Positions 56,036-63,627 of a DNA stretch of 64,000 nt are shown here, piece after piece. A program made the translations under genes and the position numbers. The stretch spans positions 806,001 to 870,000 of the forward strand of contig CAVSPR010000004.1 of the NCBI GenBank assembly GCA_963729875.1. The letters run 5' to 3'. A model generated the notes under the pieces. That model searched no databases. It was not told the DNA's origin and saw nothing but the letters and a program-made list of their open reading frames with translations. Source of the DNA: DATBSL01 sp963729875. Its GTDB lineage: Bacteria; Acidobacteriota; Vicinamibacteria; Fen-336. Position 1 is the stretch's first letter. Every line of letters begins with the position of its first letter.

Positions 56036-56067
56036 GCGGGACGGCACGTGCCGCCCGCCCATCTTTC

Positions 56068-56096
56068 TTGACAGCATCCTACTGACTCGTTTAAGA
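56068..56096 (+). promoter_or_regulatory. Sigma-70 promoter for rpsA
   Basis: TTGACA (56068-56073), 17-base spacer, TTAAGA (56091-56096). Transcription would start near 56103, which rules out the upstream TTG codon at 56105 as a normal start and leaves a leader of about 90 nt before ATG 56195. Confidence 0.75.
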
Positions 56097-56194
56097 TTTC
56101 GTGTTTGGCCGACGATGCGTCGCGCGCCCCTCGGGGCGTCCGGCCTCGTCCCCAGCCGGACAAATCTCGAGATCTCGGAGGACCCGTCTCACTC

Positions 56195-57997
56195 ATGCCG
56201 GACATCGACAAGACCGAAAAGCCCGTCGCCCCGATCGCACCCAAGAGCGCCACCCCCGTGGCGGCTCCACCGGAGGAGCCCGCCGAGGCCGCCTTCGACG
56301 CCGAGGAGTACGAGCGCCTGCTCGACATGTACGACGTCAGCTTCCGCAACTTCGCCGAGGGCGAGGTGGTGCGGGGTACCGTGCTGCGCGTCTCGGAGTC
56401 CGAGGTCATCGTGGACGTCGGCTACAAGTCCGAGGGGGTGATCGCCCTCGAGGAGTTCCGAGACGAGAACGGCCAGATCGTCGTCAAGCCCGGCGACTCC
56501 GTCGACGTCCTCATCGAGAAGACCGAGGACAAGGAGGGCTACGTCGTCCTCTCCAAGGAGAAGGCCGAGAAGATGAAGGTCTGGGACGACGTGGAGCGCG
56601 CCTACCAGGAGCGCCGCGTCGTCGTGGGCCGGGTCATCGAGCGGGTGAAGGGCGGGCTCGCCGTCGACATCGGCGTCCGCGCCTTCCTGCCCGGCAGCCA
56701 GGTGGACGTGCGCCCCGTCCGCAACCTCGACGCGCTCAAGGGGCAGGAGCTCCGCATGCGCGTCATCAAGGTCAACAAGAAGCGGGGCAACATCGTCCTG
56801 TCGCGCAAGGCGGTCCTCGAGGAGGAGAACGCCGAGCGAAAGACCCAGACCCTGGAGACGCTCGAGGAGGGCAAGGTCCTCACCGGCGTCGTCAAGAACA
56901 TCACCGAGTACGGCGCGTTCGTGGACCTCGGCGGGATCGACGGGCTCCTGCACATCACCGACATGTCGTGGGGCCGGATCAACCACCCGAGCGAGGTGAT
57001 CAACGTCGGCGACGAGCTCCGCGTGGTGGTGCTGAAGTTCGACCGCGAGAGCGAGCGGGTCTCGCTCGGCATGAAGCAGCTGCTCGCCGACCCCTGGACG
57101 ACGGCCACCATCAAGTACCCGGTGGGGGCACGCGTGAAGGGCAAGGTGGTGAGCCTCACCGACTACGGCGCTTTCGTCGAGCTCGAGCAGGGCGTCGAGG
57201 GCCTCATCCACGTCTCCGAGATGTCCTGGTCCAAGAAGGTCAAGCACCCCTCGAAGCTGCTGACCGTGGGCCAGGAGGTCGAGTGCCAGGTGCTCGGCCT
57301 CGACCAGGAGGCCCACCGGATCAGCCTCGGCCTCAAGCAGGTCGAGAGCAACCCCTGGGAGCAGCTCACGGAGAAGTACCCCATCGGCTCGAAGCTCACC
57401 GGCAAGGTGCGCAACCTGACCGAGTTCGGCGCCTTCGTCGAGGTCGAGGAGGGGATCGACGGGCTGATCCACATCTCCGACCTCTCGTGGACGAAGCGGG
57501 TCAAGCACCCCTCGGAAGTCCTCAAGAAGGGCGACACCGTCGAGGCGGTGGTGCTGAACATCGACGCCGAGAACCAGCGCCTCTCGCTGGGCCTGAAGCA
57601 GCTGGCGACCGACGTCTGGGACGACTACTTCTCTCACCACAAGGTGGGCGACGTGGTCGAGGGCAAGATCGTGCGCCTGACGACCTTCGGCGCATTCGTG
57701 GAGCTCGCCGAGGGGGTCGAGGGCCTGGTCCACGTCTCCGAGCTCGACGAGAAGCGCATCGAGAAGCCCGAGGACAACTTCAAGCCCGGCGACGTCTTCC
57801 CCATGAAGATCATCAAGGTGCAGGAGGGGGAGAAGAAGATCGGTCTCTCCATCCGCGCGGTGAAGTCCGACGAGTTCCAGAAGGACTTCCAGACCTACCG
57901 CGAGTCGTCGGGCAGCGACCGCTCGACCCTCGGGGACGTGTTCCGAGCCGCGCAGGCGGCTGCAGCCGCCCGGGATAAGCAGGAGGAAGAGGAGTAG
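56195..57997 (+). CDS. rpsA: 30S ribosomal protein S1
   Basis: 600 aa with six S1 RNA-binding repeats (starts at about residues 48, 133, 218, 303, 388 and 475). Repeats 3-6 show the usual GxVxxLTDYGAFVEL and GLIHVSEMSW patterns. S1 brings mRNA to the 30S subunit. The N-terminal 40 residues are an acidic and Ala/Pro-rich leader. ATG 56195 is chosen by the promoter and family alignment; GGAGGA lies 12-17 bases upstream. The IHF-beta-like gene follows after 4 bp, the same order as in proteobacteria. Confidence 0.97.
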   Translation: MPDIDKTEKPVAPIAPKSATPVAAPPEEPAEAAFDAEEYERLLDMYDVSFRNFAEGEVVRGTVLRVSESEVIVDVGYKSEGVIALEEFRDENGQIVVKPGDSVDVLIEKTEDKEGYVVLSKEKAEKMKVWDDVERAYQERRVVVGRVIERVKGGLAVDIGVRAFLPGSQVDVRPVRNLDALKGQELRMRVIKVNKKRGNIVLSRKAVLEEENAERKTQTLETLEEGKVLTGVVKNITEYGAFVDLGGIDGLLHITDMSWGRINHPSEVINVGDELRVVVLKFDRESERVSLGMKQLLADPWTTATIKYPVGARVKGKVVSLTDYGAFVELEQGVEGLIHVSEMSWSKKVKHPSKLLTVGQEVECQVLGLDQEAHRISLGLKQVESNPWEQLTEKYPIGSKLTGKVRNLTEFGAFVEVEEGIDGLIHISDLSWTKRVKHPSEVLKKGDTVEAVVLNIDAENQRLSLGLKQLATDVWDDYFSHHKVGDVVEGKIVRLTTFGAFVELAEGVEGLVHVSELDEKRIEKPEDNFKPGDVFPMKIIKVQEGEKKIGLSIRAVKSDEFQKDFQTYRESSGSDRSTLGDVFRAAQAAAAARDKQEEEE

Positions 57998-58001
57998 GCG
58001 G

Positions 58002-58280
58002 ATGACCAAGGCCGAGCTGGTGGATGAGGTCGGGCGGCAGACCGCCCTCACCCGCAAGCACTCCGAGGTCATCGTCGACGCCGTCTTCTCGTCCATCGTC
58101 GATGCCCTGCAGCACGGTGACAAGATCGAGCTGCGGGGCTTCGGCAGCTTCCGCATCCGGCGCCGGGGCAGCCGCACGGGCCGCAACCCCAAGACCGGCC
58201 AGGGGGTGGTGGTGCCGCCCAAGCGGGTCCCTTACTTCAAGCCGGGCAAGGAGCTTCGGGAGCTGATCAACCGGGGGTAG
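58002..58280 (+). CDS. Integration host factor beta-like / HU-family protein
   Basis: 92 aa. MTKAELVDEVGRQTALTRKHSE, GDKIELRGFGSFRIRRRGSRTGRNPKTG, and the DNA-intercalating Pro in GVVVPPKRVPYFKPGKELRELI. HU/IHF proteins bend DNA. The position directly after rpsA suggests IHF-beta. IHF-type bending would assist the sigma-54 promoters elsewhere in the window. ATG at 58002, preceded by an AGGAGGAAGAGGAG run. Confidence 0.94.
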   Translation: MTKAELVDEVGRQTALTRKHSEVIVDAVFSSIVDALQHGDKIELRGFGSFRIRRRGSRTGRNPKTGQGVVVPPKRVPYFKPGKELRELINRG

Positions 58281-58286
58281 CGGAGG

Positions 58287-60065
58287 ATGTCCGCCTCCCT
58301 CTTTCTCAAGGACCCCTCCGCCGCCCGATACGCGGCCGGGGGAGTGGGCGAGGTCGAGGAGCTGTTCGGCTCCCCACTCCCCGACCTGCCGGCCGCGGAG
58401 CGCGACGGGGGCCGGGACGTCTTCCTCGTCCACGTCCACTCCCGCCTTCGCGTCCTCCACCAACGCTTTCTCGAGTCCCAGCTGGGCCAGATCGGCGCGC
58501 TCACGCTCCGCACCGGCGACCCCGCGCGCGACTTCGCCGAGTACGAGGCGGCCCTCGCGAGGGTCGTCCGCTCGGTGCGAAGGACGGACCGCAGGCAGGG
58601 GCTCCTGAACCTCTTCTGGCTGGCTCACAGCCTCGACGCGGCCGAGCACCTGCGCGGGCTCGAGCTGCGCAGCCAGTCGCTCCGCAAGGGCAAGCAGTCG
58701 CTCTTCCCGCTCCTCCAGTCCTTCTACCGGCGCATCGACCAGGACTGCCGCCGCCCCGTTCCCGGCGAGGACGACGTCGCCTGGGGGGAGAACCCCTCGC
58801 TCGTGGCCTCGATCATCGACGACGGCCTCGCATTCACCGAGGCGTCGGCCGCCCTGCTCGACCTCGGGACCTTCCTCGCGACCAACAAGCGCTTTCGCAT
58901 CCCCCCCGAGGCCTTCTTCGAGATCCAGCAGGTCCTGGTCAGCGAGGCGGAGCGGCGCCTGCGCGAGGGCGACCGGGGGCTCCTCGCCCGGGTGGCGCGG
59001 CACCTGCCGGTCCTCCCCCGCGAGCACTACCTCAAGCCGGGGAGCCTCCTCCGGATCGTCCTGAGCGCCCCCGTCCAGGCCTACCTGCTGGGCGACCCCT
59101 GGACGACGGGCCCGCGGCTCCTGGCCTCGCCCGCGGTGCGCGTGGAGGCCGAGCGACGGCGGGGGCCGGAGATCCTCGACGCCTTCCTCGACCTCTCGGT
59201 CGCTCTGCGCCGCTTCGAGATCGTCTGCCACCTGCGCGAGCGCGTGGAGCTGCTCGGGGCGGAGCGCTCGATCGAGCTCGACGAGAAGACCCGCCAGGGG
59301 CTGCGGGTCTACGAGTTCGGCGAGTCGGCCGAGGTGCTGAACAACACGGTGGCGGCCACCGTCCTCTTCCTCGACCTGCGGGGCTTCACCCGCACCTCGG
59401 AGGGGCACATCTCGGAGCGCGACCTCGCCCGGGAGCTCTACGCCGTGTTCGACGACTTCGTGCCCGTGGTGGAGCGCTTCGGGGGCAGTGTGGACAAGTA
59501 CATCGGGGATGGCATGATGGTGACCTGGGGGACCGAGCGGGCCGACCCCCTCGACCCCCTGAGCGCCCTGCGCACGGCGATCCTGTGCCAGGAGTCGCTG
59601 CGGCGGAAGCGAGAGGAGGGGCGGACCTTCTTCAAGATGGGCGTCGCCATCCACCACGGCCGGGTCCACCTCGCCCGGTTCATCGCCGGCCGGGGCGAGC
59701 TTCACTCGACCGTGATCGGGCGCAACGTGAACCTCGCGGGACGCCTGTCCTCCGCGGCCAAGCGACCGATCGAGGAGGACGAGGGTGTCTTCGGCGCCCT
59801 CGTCGAGGCGCTGCCCGTGACCGGCCGCGGCGTGAGCGTCGACGACGAGGGCACGATCTTCAACGAGGGCATCGCCCTGAGCCGGGACGCTCTCGTCCAG
59901 CTCGAGGCCCACCTCGCCCTCGTCCGCACCGAGGACGGCGTCCTCGAGTACGAGGACGAGGCGATCGATCGCCGGATCCTCCTCCGCTACGCCGGCGACG
60001 CGAAGTTCAAGGGGGTGCGCTCGAGCTTCCCCGTGTACGAGGCCGAGTACGCGGGGCGGGGCTAG
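58287..60065 (+). CDS. Class III adenylate/guanylate cyclase with an unknown N-terminal domain
   Basis: 592 aa. The first 350 residues are helical, without membrane helices or a known domain by eye. The C-terminal cyclase domain (about 355-590) has both metal Asp residues (VLFLDLRGFTRTS and GGSVDKYIGDGMMVTWG), MGVAIHHGRV, and the transition-state Asn and Arg in VIGRNVNLAGRLSS. The Lys in DKYIGDG is at the base-recognition position, so cAMP is more likely than cGMP. A 7-bp gap separates it from ihfB and 6 bp from the HIT gene, so it belongs to the downstream operon. Confidence 0.9.
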   Translation: MSASLFLKDPSAARYAAGGVGEVEELFGSPLPDLPAAERDGGRDVFLVHVHSRLRVLHQRFLESQLGQIGALTLRTGDPARDFAEYEAALARVVRSVRRTDRRQGLLNLFWLAHSLDAAEHLRGLELRSQSLRKGKQSLFPLLQSFYRRIDQDCRRPVPGEDDVAWGENPSLVASIIDDGLAFTEASAALLDLGTFLATNKRFRIPPEAFFEIQQVLVSEAERRLREGDRGLLARVARHLPVLPREHYLKPGSLLRIVLSAPVQAYLLGDPWTTGPRLLASPAVRVEAERRRGPEILDAFLDLSVALRRFEIVCHLRERVELLGAERSIELDEKTRQGLRVYEFGESAEVLNNTVAATVLFLDLRGFTRTSEGHISERDLARELYAVFDDFVPVVERFGGSVDKYIGDGMMVTWGTERADPLDPLSALRTAILCQESLRRKREEGRTFFKMGVAIHHGRVHLARFIAGRGELHSTVIGRNVNLAGRLSSAAKRPIEEDEGVFGALVEALPVTGRGVSVDDEGTIFNEGIALSRDALVQLEAHLALVRTEDGVLEYEDEAIDRRILLRYAGDAKFKGVRSSFPVYEAEYAGRG

Positions 60066-60071
60066 GAAGGC

Positions 60072-60554
60072 ATGGAACGGCTCTTCACGCCGTGGAGGAT
60101 GGCCTACGTGACCACCGCGGACAAGACGCCGGGCTGCGTGCTCTGCCGCGCGCGCGACGGCGCCTCCGGCGCCGACCGGCTGATCGTGCACACCACCGGG
60201 CTCAGCGTCGTGCTGATGAACCTCTTCCCCTACAGCGGGGGCCACGTGATGGTGGCCCCCCGCCGGCACGTGGGGACCCTCGCGGAGGCGACCGTCGAGG
60301 AGCTGGCGGACATCATGACGCTGGCCCGCCGGCTCGAGGAGGTCTTTCGCGAGGAGTACCACCCCGACGGCCTCAACGTCGGGATGAACCTCGGGCGCCC
60401 GGCGGGGGCGGGGGTGGCCGACCACATCCACCTGCACATGGTCCCGCGCTGGACCGGCGACACCAACTTCATGACGGTCGTGGCGGGAACGCGCGTCATT
60501 CCCGAGGAGCCGGAGCAGGCCTGCCTTCGCCTGCGGCGGTACTTCGAGCGATGA
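60072..60554 (+). CDS. HIT-family nucleotide phosphatase or phosphorylase
   Basis: 160 aa. The start RLFTPWRMAYV and CVLCRA resemble the bacterial/archaeal Ap4A phosphorylase-like HIT branch. The signature His triad is DHIHLHMVPRWTGDTNF. N-terminal Cys pair (CVLC) may bind zinc. These enzymes cleave dinucleoside polyphosphates. ATG at 60072; the 3' end overlaps the propeller gene by 4 bases. Confidence 0.95.
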   Translation: MERLFTPWRMAYVTTADKTPGCVLCRARDGASGADRLIVHTTGLSVVLMNLFPYSGGHVMVAPRRHVGTLAEATVEELADIMTLARRLEEVFREEYHPDGLNVGMNLGRPAGAGVADHIHLHMVPRWTGDTNFMTVVAGTRVIPEEPEQACLRLRRYFER

Positions 60555-61549
60555 GGCGGCGGCTCGGCGCCGTCGCGGTGATCGCCGCGGTCCTCGCGGC
60601 GGCCCCGGGCTCCGGGCAGCAGGGGGCCATCGTGACGAGCCTCACGCTCTTCGCGGGGACGCCGCAGGGCCTGTGGCGCTCGACCAACTGGGCCTCGTCG
60701 TGGCAGCGGGTCGAAGGCCGCACGTCGGGCGTGCGGCTCGACGCCCTCGGGGCGGCGCGGACGCTCCACCTCCTCGCCACTCAGGTCTGGGTGGGAGGGG
60801 ACGGGGGCCTGTACTTCTCGGAGGACTTCGGCGAGACGTGGGCGCCGCTGTCGCTCGTCCCGGGGATCCGGGCGGCTCTCCCCTCGCTGTGGCCTCAAGC
60901 GGATCCCACCGTCTTCGTGGGGACCGGGCAGGGGCTCCTCCGCTCGGGCGACGGCGGCCGGACCTTCGAGCCCACCGCGCTCACGGGCACGGTCCACCGC
61001 CTCGAGTGGCCGGGGGGTGCGCTCGTCGTGGCCTGCGACCGCGGGCTGCTGATCACGAAGGACCTGGGCGGGCACTTCGAGGCGCCCGGGAAGGGACTGC
61101 CGGACGGGCCGGTCCGCGCGATGGTCCTCTCGTCGTTCTTCTTTCTGGACCCCGTGCTGTTTGCCGCTCCGGATTCCGGGGGCGTCTTCCGCTCGTCGGA
61201 CGGCGGGGCGAACTGGGTGGCGTCGGGCCTCGCCGGCGAGCTCGTCGGGGACCTCGTCTGGCTGGGCCCGTTCCTCTACGCCGCCGGGGAGGCCGGCTTC
61301 TACCGCAGCCAGGACGCCGGGGCGACCTGGACCCGGCTGTCGGCCAGCCCGGGCCGGCCCTCCCGCCTGATGTTCCCGCTGGCCCCGGCCGCGGGGCTCG
61401 AGGCCTTCCTCGCCACGGACCGCGGCCTGTTCCGGACGATGGACGCGGGAGAGCACTGGGTGCCGGCGGGGTTCGCCGGCCAGGAGGTGATCACGGTGGC
61501 GACCTTCCCTCCGCCCAATCCTGCGCCGGGCAAGAAGCCGCGCAGGTGA
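60551..61549 (+). CDS. Secreted BNR/sortilin-like beta-propeller
   Basis: 332 aa. Signal peptide (LGAVAVIAAVLAAAPGSGQ), then six repeats of the 'S-x-D-x-G-x-[TS]-W' Asp-box type: GLWRSTNWASSWQRV, LYFSEDFGETWAPL, LLRSGDGGRTFEP, LLITKDLGGHFEAP, VFRSSDGGANWVASG, FYRSQDAGATWTRL and LFRTMDAGEHWVPAG. It resembles Ycf48/VPS10-type propellers. Ligand unknown. The stop overlaps the dapF start by 4 bases, so it is coupled to a housekeeping gene. Confidence 0.82.
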   Translation: MRRRLGAVAVIAAVLAAAPGSGQQGAIVTSLTLFAGTPQGLWRSTNWASSWQRVEGRTSGVRLDALGAARTLHLLATQVWVGGDGGLYFSEDFGETWAPLSLVPGIRAALPSLWPQADPTVFVGTGQGLLRSGDGGRTFEPTALTGTVHRLEWPGGALVVACDRGLLITKDLGGHFEAPGKGLPDGPVRAMVLSSFFFLDPVLFAAPDSGGVFRSSDGGANWVASGLAGELVGDLVWLGPFLYAAGEAGFYRSQDAGATWTRLSASPGRPSRLMFPLAPAAGLEAFLATDRGLFRTMDAGEHWVPAGFAGQEVITVATFPPPNPAPGKKPRR

Positions 61550-62400
61550 GGTTCGCGAAGGCCCACGGCCTGGGCAACGACTTCATCCTGGTCGCCGAGG
61601 ATCTCGCCCCCGCGGAGCTGTCGCCGTGGGCCGTGCGGCTGTGCGACCGCCACCGCGGGATCGGAGGCGACGGTGTCGTGCTCCACGCGCCTAGGGCGGA
61701 CGGCGTGTCGTTCAAGCTGGTGAATGCCGACGGCCTCGTGGGCGAGATCTCCGGCAACGGCCTGCGGTGCCTCGCCGCGCTCGCCGTCCGGAACGGCTGG
61801 GCACCGTCCCGCCACGTCGTGAGCACCGTGGTGGGAAGGAAGTCGGTGGAGGTGAGCGCCGTCTCTCCATCCGTCTATCGGATCGTCACCGACCTGGGGC
61901 CGCCCGTGCTCGGGAGCCGGGACGTTCCGGTGGCCCTGGAGCCGCCGTCAGAGACGGTCATCGACCATCCCCTGGAGGCCGCGGACCGCACCGTGCGCGT
62001 GACCGCGACCTCGATGGGCAACCCTCACTGCGCCGTCTTCCTCGACGCGACGGCCGACGACGCGCTGCTGAGGTCCCTCGGCCCCGCCCTCGAGTTCCAC
62101 CCGTTCTTCCCCCGGCGCACGAACGTGGAGTTCATCACGGTGGTCTCGCCCTCCGAGATCCGGGTGCGCTTCTGGGAGCGCGGCGTGGGCTACACCATGG
62201 CCTCTGGCACCGGCTCGGCGAGCGCGGTGGTGGCCTCGATCATCACCGGCCGCACCGGCCGCCGGGTCCGGGCCGTCTGTGACGGCGGCACCCTCGAGAT
62301 CGAGTGGCCCGAGGGCGGGTCCGTCCGCCAGACGGGTGAGGCGGAGATCCTCTACGAGGGGGAGTGGCAGGTCTCCCCGGCGGCTGTTCAGTCGAACTAA
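61546..62400 (+). CDS. dapF: Diaminopimelate epimerase-like protein with one catalytic Cys replaced
   Basis: 284 aa. Interconverts LL- and meso-diaminopimelate for lysine and peptidoglycan. Start region KAHGLGNDFILV, CDRHRGIGGDGVV, first catalytic site SGNGLRCLAALAV with Cys intact, SMGNPHCAVF, FFPRRTNVEF and RVRFWERGVGYTMASGTGSAS. In most DapF proteins that last segment reads ACGTG or ACGSG with the second catalytic Cys; here it is ASGTG, with Ser (codon TCT). Cys to Ser needs one base change, so either an error or a real variant. GTG start at 61546, overlapping the propeller stop. Confidence 0.92.
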   Translation: MRFAKAHGLGNDFILVAEDLAPAELSPWAVRLCDRHRGIGGDGVVLHAPRADGVSFKLVNADGLVGEISGNGLRCLAALAVRNGWAPSRHVVSTVVGRKSVEVSAVSPSVYRIVTDLGPPVLGSRDVPVALEPPSETVIDHPLEAADRTVRVTATSMGNPHCAVFLDATADDALLRSLGPALEFHPFFPRRTNVEFITVVSPSEIRVRFWERGVGYTMASGTGSASAVVASIITGRTGRRVRAVCDGGTLEIEWPEGGSVRQTGEAEILYEGEWQVSPAAVQSN

Positions 62401-62419
62401 ACGGTTCACAGTCAATGGT

Positions 62420-62448
62420 TTGACGGCAAGGCCGCTGCCGGCTAGGAT
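62420..62448 (+). promoter_or_regulatory. Sigma-70 promoter for the small lipoprotein gene
   Basis: TTGACG (62420-62425), 17-base spacer, TAGGAT (62443-62448). Transcription would begin near 62455, about 87 nt before the ATG at 62542. Confidence 0.7.
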
Positions 62449-62541
62449 CGTCTTGAACCCTGGGGCGGCGGACTTCACTGGCCCGCTGGCTGCCTCGTGC
62501 CGGGAGATCCGGCCCGGTCGTCCCTGTCGAAGGAGGCCTTG

Positions 62542-63069
62542 ATGTCGAACGCCCGTCTCGTCGGTGGGTTGTGTGTCCTTTCCGCTTCGGTGCTCGTGGC
62601 GTGCGGGGGAGGCTCGTCTCCCGCGCAACCGGCGCCGGTTCCCACCGCCACGCCGGTTCCGGTCCCGACGGCCCCGCCCCTGGCCCTGAGCGTCATCCCG
62701 CCTTGCTCGCTGCCCGCGAGCAACGCCGGCAACGCCGAGTGCTCGAAGAAGGAGCCGCAGAGGCTGACTGCAGACGTCCACGCGGCCATCGATCGCGTGC
62801 TCGCGCAGCGGCCCGACTTGTTCGACTTCAATGACGTCAACGGCGGCCCCGCGGTCGTCAAGTACGAGGGCTACATGACCGCAGTGGCCGCGGCCATCAA
62901 CCAGACCGGACTGTGCGCCGTCATCGGTCCCGAAGGCGAGATCGGGGTCAAGACGACGAACTCGTACAGCGAGCAGTGGATCATCGTCTCTCGTATCGGC
63001 TGGGGCGCTCCGACGTCGCACTGGGTGTCGCGCAAGTACGTCTGCACCACCTACCCGGCGGGGTTTTGA
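62542..63069 (+). CDS. Lipoprotein with the novel Cys-flanked domain, smaller paralogue
   Basis: 175 aa. Lipobox VLVAC (Cys about residue 21), then GGGSSPAQP and a Pro/Val/Thr linker to about residue 50. A domain of about 115 residues follows: two Cys, the RL-x2-DV-x2-A-x-D segment, FDFND, a Gly-Leu-Cys, and a C-terminal half with aromatic strands (EQWIIVSRIG, HWVSRKYVC). The lipobox context and this segment are shared with the protein at 52622-53602. ATG at 62542 after AAGGAGG. I recognise no family; probably periplasmic or surface-exposed. Confidence 0.8.
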   Translation: MSNARLVGGLCVLSASVLVACGGGSSPAQPAPVPTATPVPVPTAPPLALSVIPPCSLPASNAGNAECSKKEPQRLTADVHAAIDRVLAQRPDLFDFNDVNGGPAVVKYEGYMTAVAAAINQTGLCAVIGPEGEIGVKTTNSYSEQWIIVSRIGWGAPTSHWVSRKYVCTTYPAGF

Positions 63070-63072
63070 CAC

Positions 63073-63093
63073 GACCCGCGCGAAGCGCGGGTC
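63073..63093 (+). terminator. Hairpin after the small lipoprotein gene
   Basis: GACCCGCGC, loop GAA, GCGCGGGTC, 3 bases after the stop codon. No T-run. A near copy occurs at 63210-63232. Confidence 0.5.
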
Positions 63094-63164
63094 GATCTAG
63101 GCACTGAGTAGGCCTTCCTCGAGGGCCTTCCTGGGGAGCCTTCCCGAAGACCTACCCGGGAGAA

Positions 63165-63198
63165 CCCGAGGGCGCCGTCCCGTTCGGACGCCCTCGGG
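63165..63198. terminator. Hairpin between convergent genes
   Basis: CCCGAGGGCG, 14-base loop, CGCCCTCGGG. It stands between the lipoprotein and apaG genes and could serve either direction. Confidence 0.5.
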
Positions 63199-63209
63199 AT
63201 GGTTCAGAT

Positions 63210-63232
63210 CCACCCGCGCTCCGCGCGGGTGG
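63210..63232 (-). terminator. Hairpin after apaG
   Basis: CCACCCGCGC, loop TCC, GCGCGGGTGG, 4 bases after the apaG stop on the minus strand. It repeats the CCCGCGC/GCGCGGG core of the hairpin at 63073. Confidence 0.5.
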
Positions 63233-63236
63233 TGCG

Positions 63237-63620
63237 TCAATTGATCGCCGACGGCGCGGCGAGCGAGAACGGTGCGATCTCGGCGTCGAAGGCGGAGCCG
63301 CCCGCGGTCACCATCTGGTAGGTGCCGTGCATCGAGCCGAGCGGCGTCGGCAGCGGGCAGAAGCTCGTGTACTCGAAGGACTCCCCGGGCTCGAGCACCG
63401 GCTGCTCCCCGACGACGCCGGGACCTTGCACGTGCTCGACCTGCCCCTTCCCGTCGGTGATCACCCAGTGGCGGCTCACGAGCTGGACCGTCTCCTCGCC
63501 GACGTTCGAGATCCGGATGCGATAGGCGAAGAAGTAGTGGCCGTCGCGCGGGGAGCTGCGCTCGGGCACGTAGCCGGTCTCGACCTGGATGCGGACGCCG
63601 CGCGTCGTGGTGTCGTTCAC
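63237..63620 (-). CDS. apaG: ApaG/DUF525 protein
   Basis: 127 aa. Fibronectin-III-like fold seen in ApaG: VRIQVETGYVPERSS, HYFFAYRIRISNVGEETVQLVSRHWVITDG, VQGPGVVGEQPVLEPGESFEYTSFCPLPTPLGSMHGTYQM. The family is sometimes linked to cobalt or magnesium tolerance, but the biochemical role is not settled. I choose GTG 63620; an open frame runs further upstream but overlaps the next gene. It follows the MauE-like gene by 7 bp, so both form one operon. Confidence 0.93.
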   Translation of the reverse strand: MNDTTTRGVRIQVETGYVPERSSPRDGHYFFAYRIRISNVGEETVQLVSRHWVITDGKGQVEHVQGPGVVGEQPVLEPGESFEYTSFCPLPTPLGSMHGTYQMVTAGGSAFDAEIAPFSLAAPSAIN

Positions 63621-63627
63621 GCCGGCC

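Noticed and set aside
57813..60437. Open frame of 874 codons on the minus strand opposite ihfB, the cyclase and the HIT gene
   Set aside because: Same cause; low-complexity translation dominated by Glu, Leu, Val and His.
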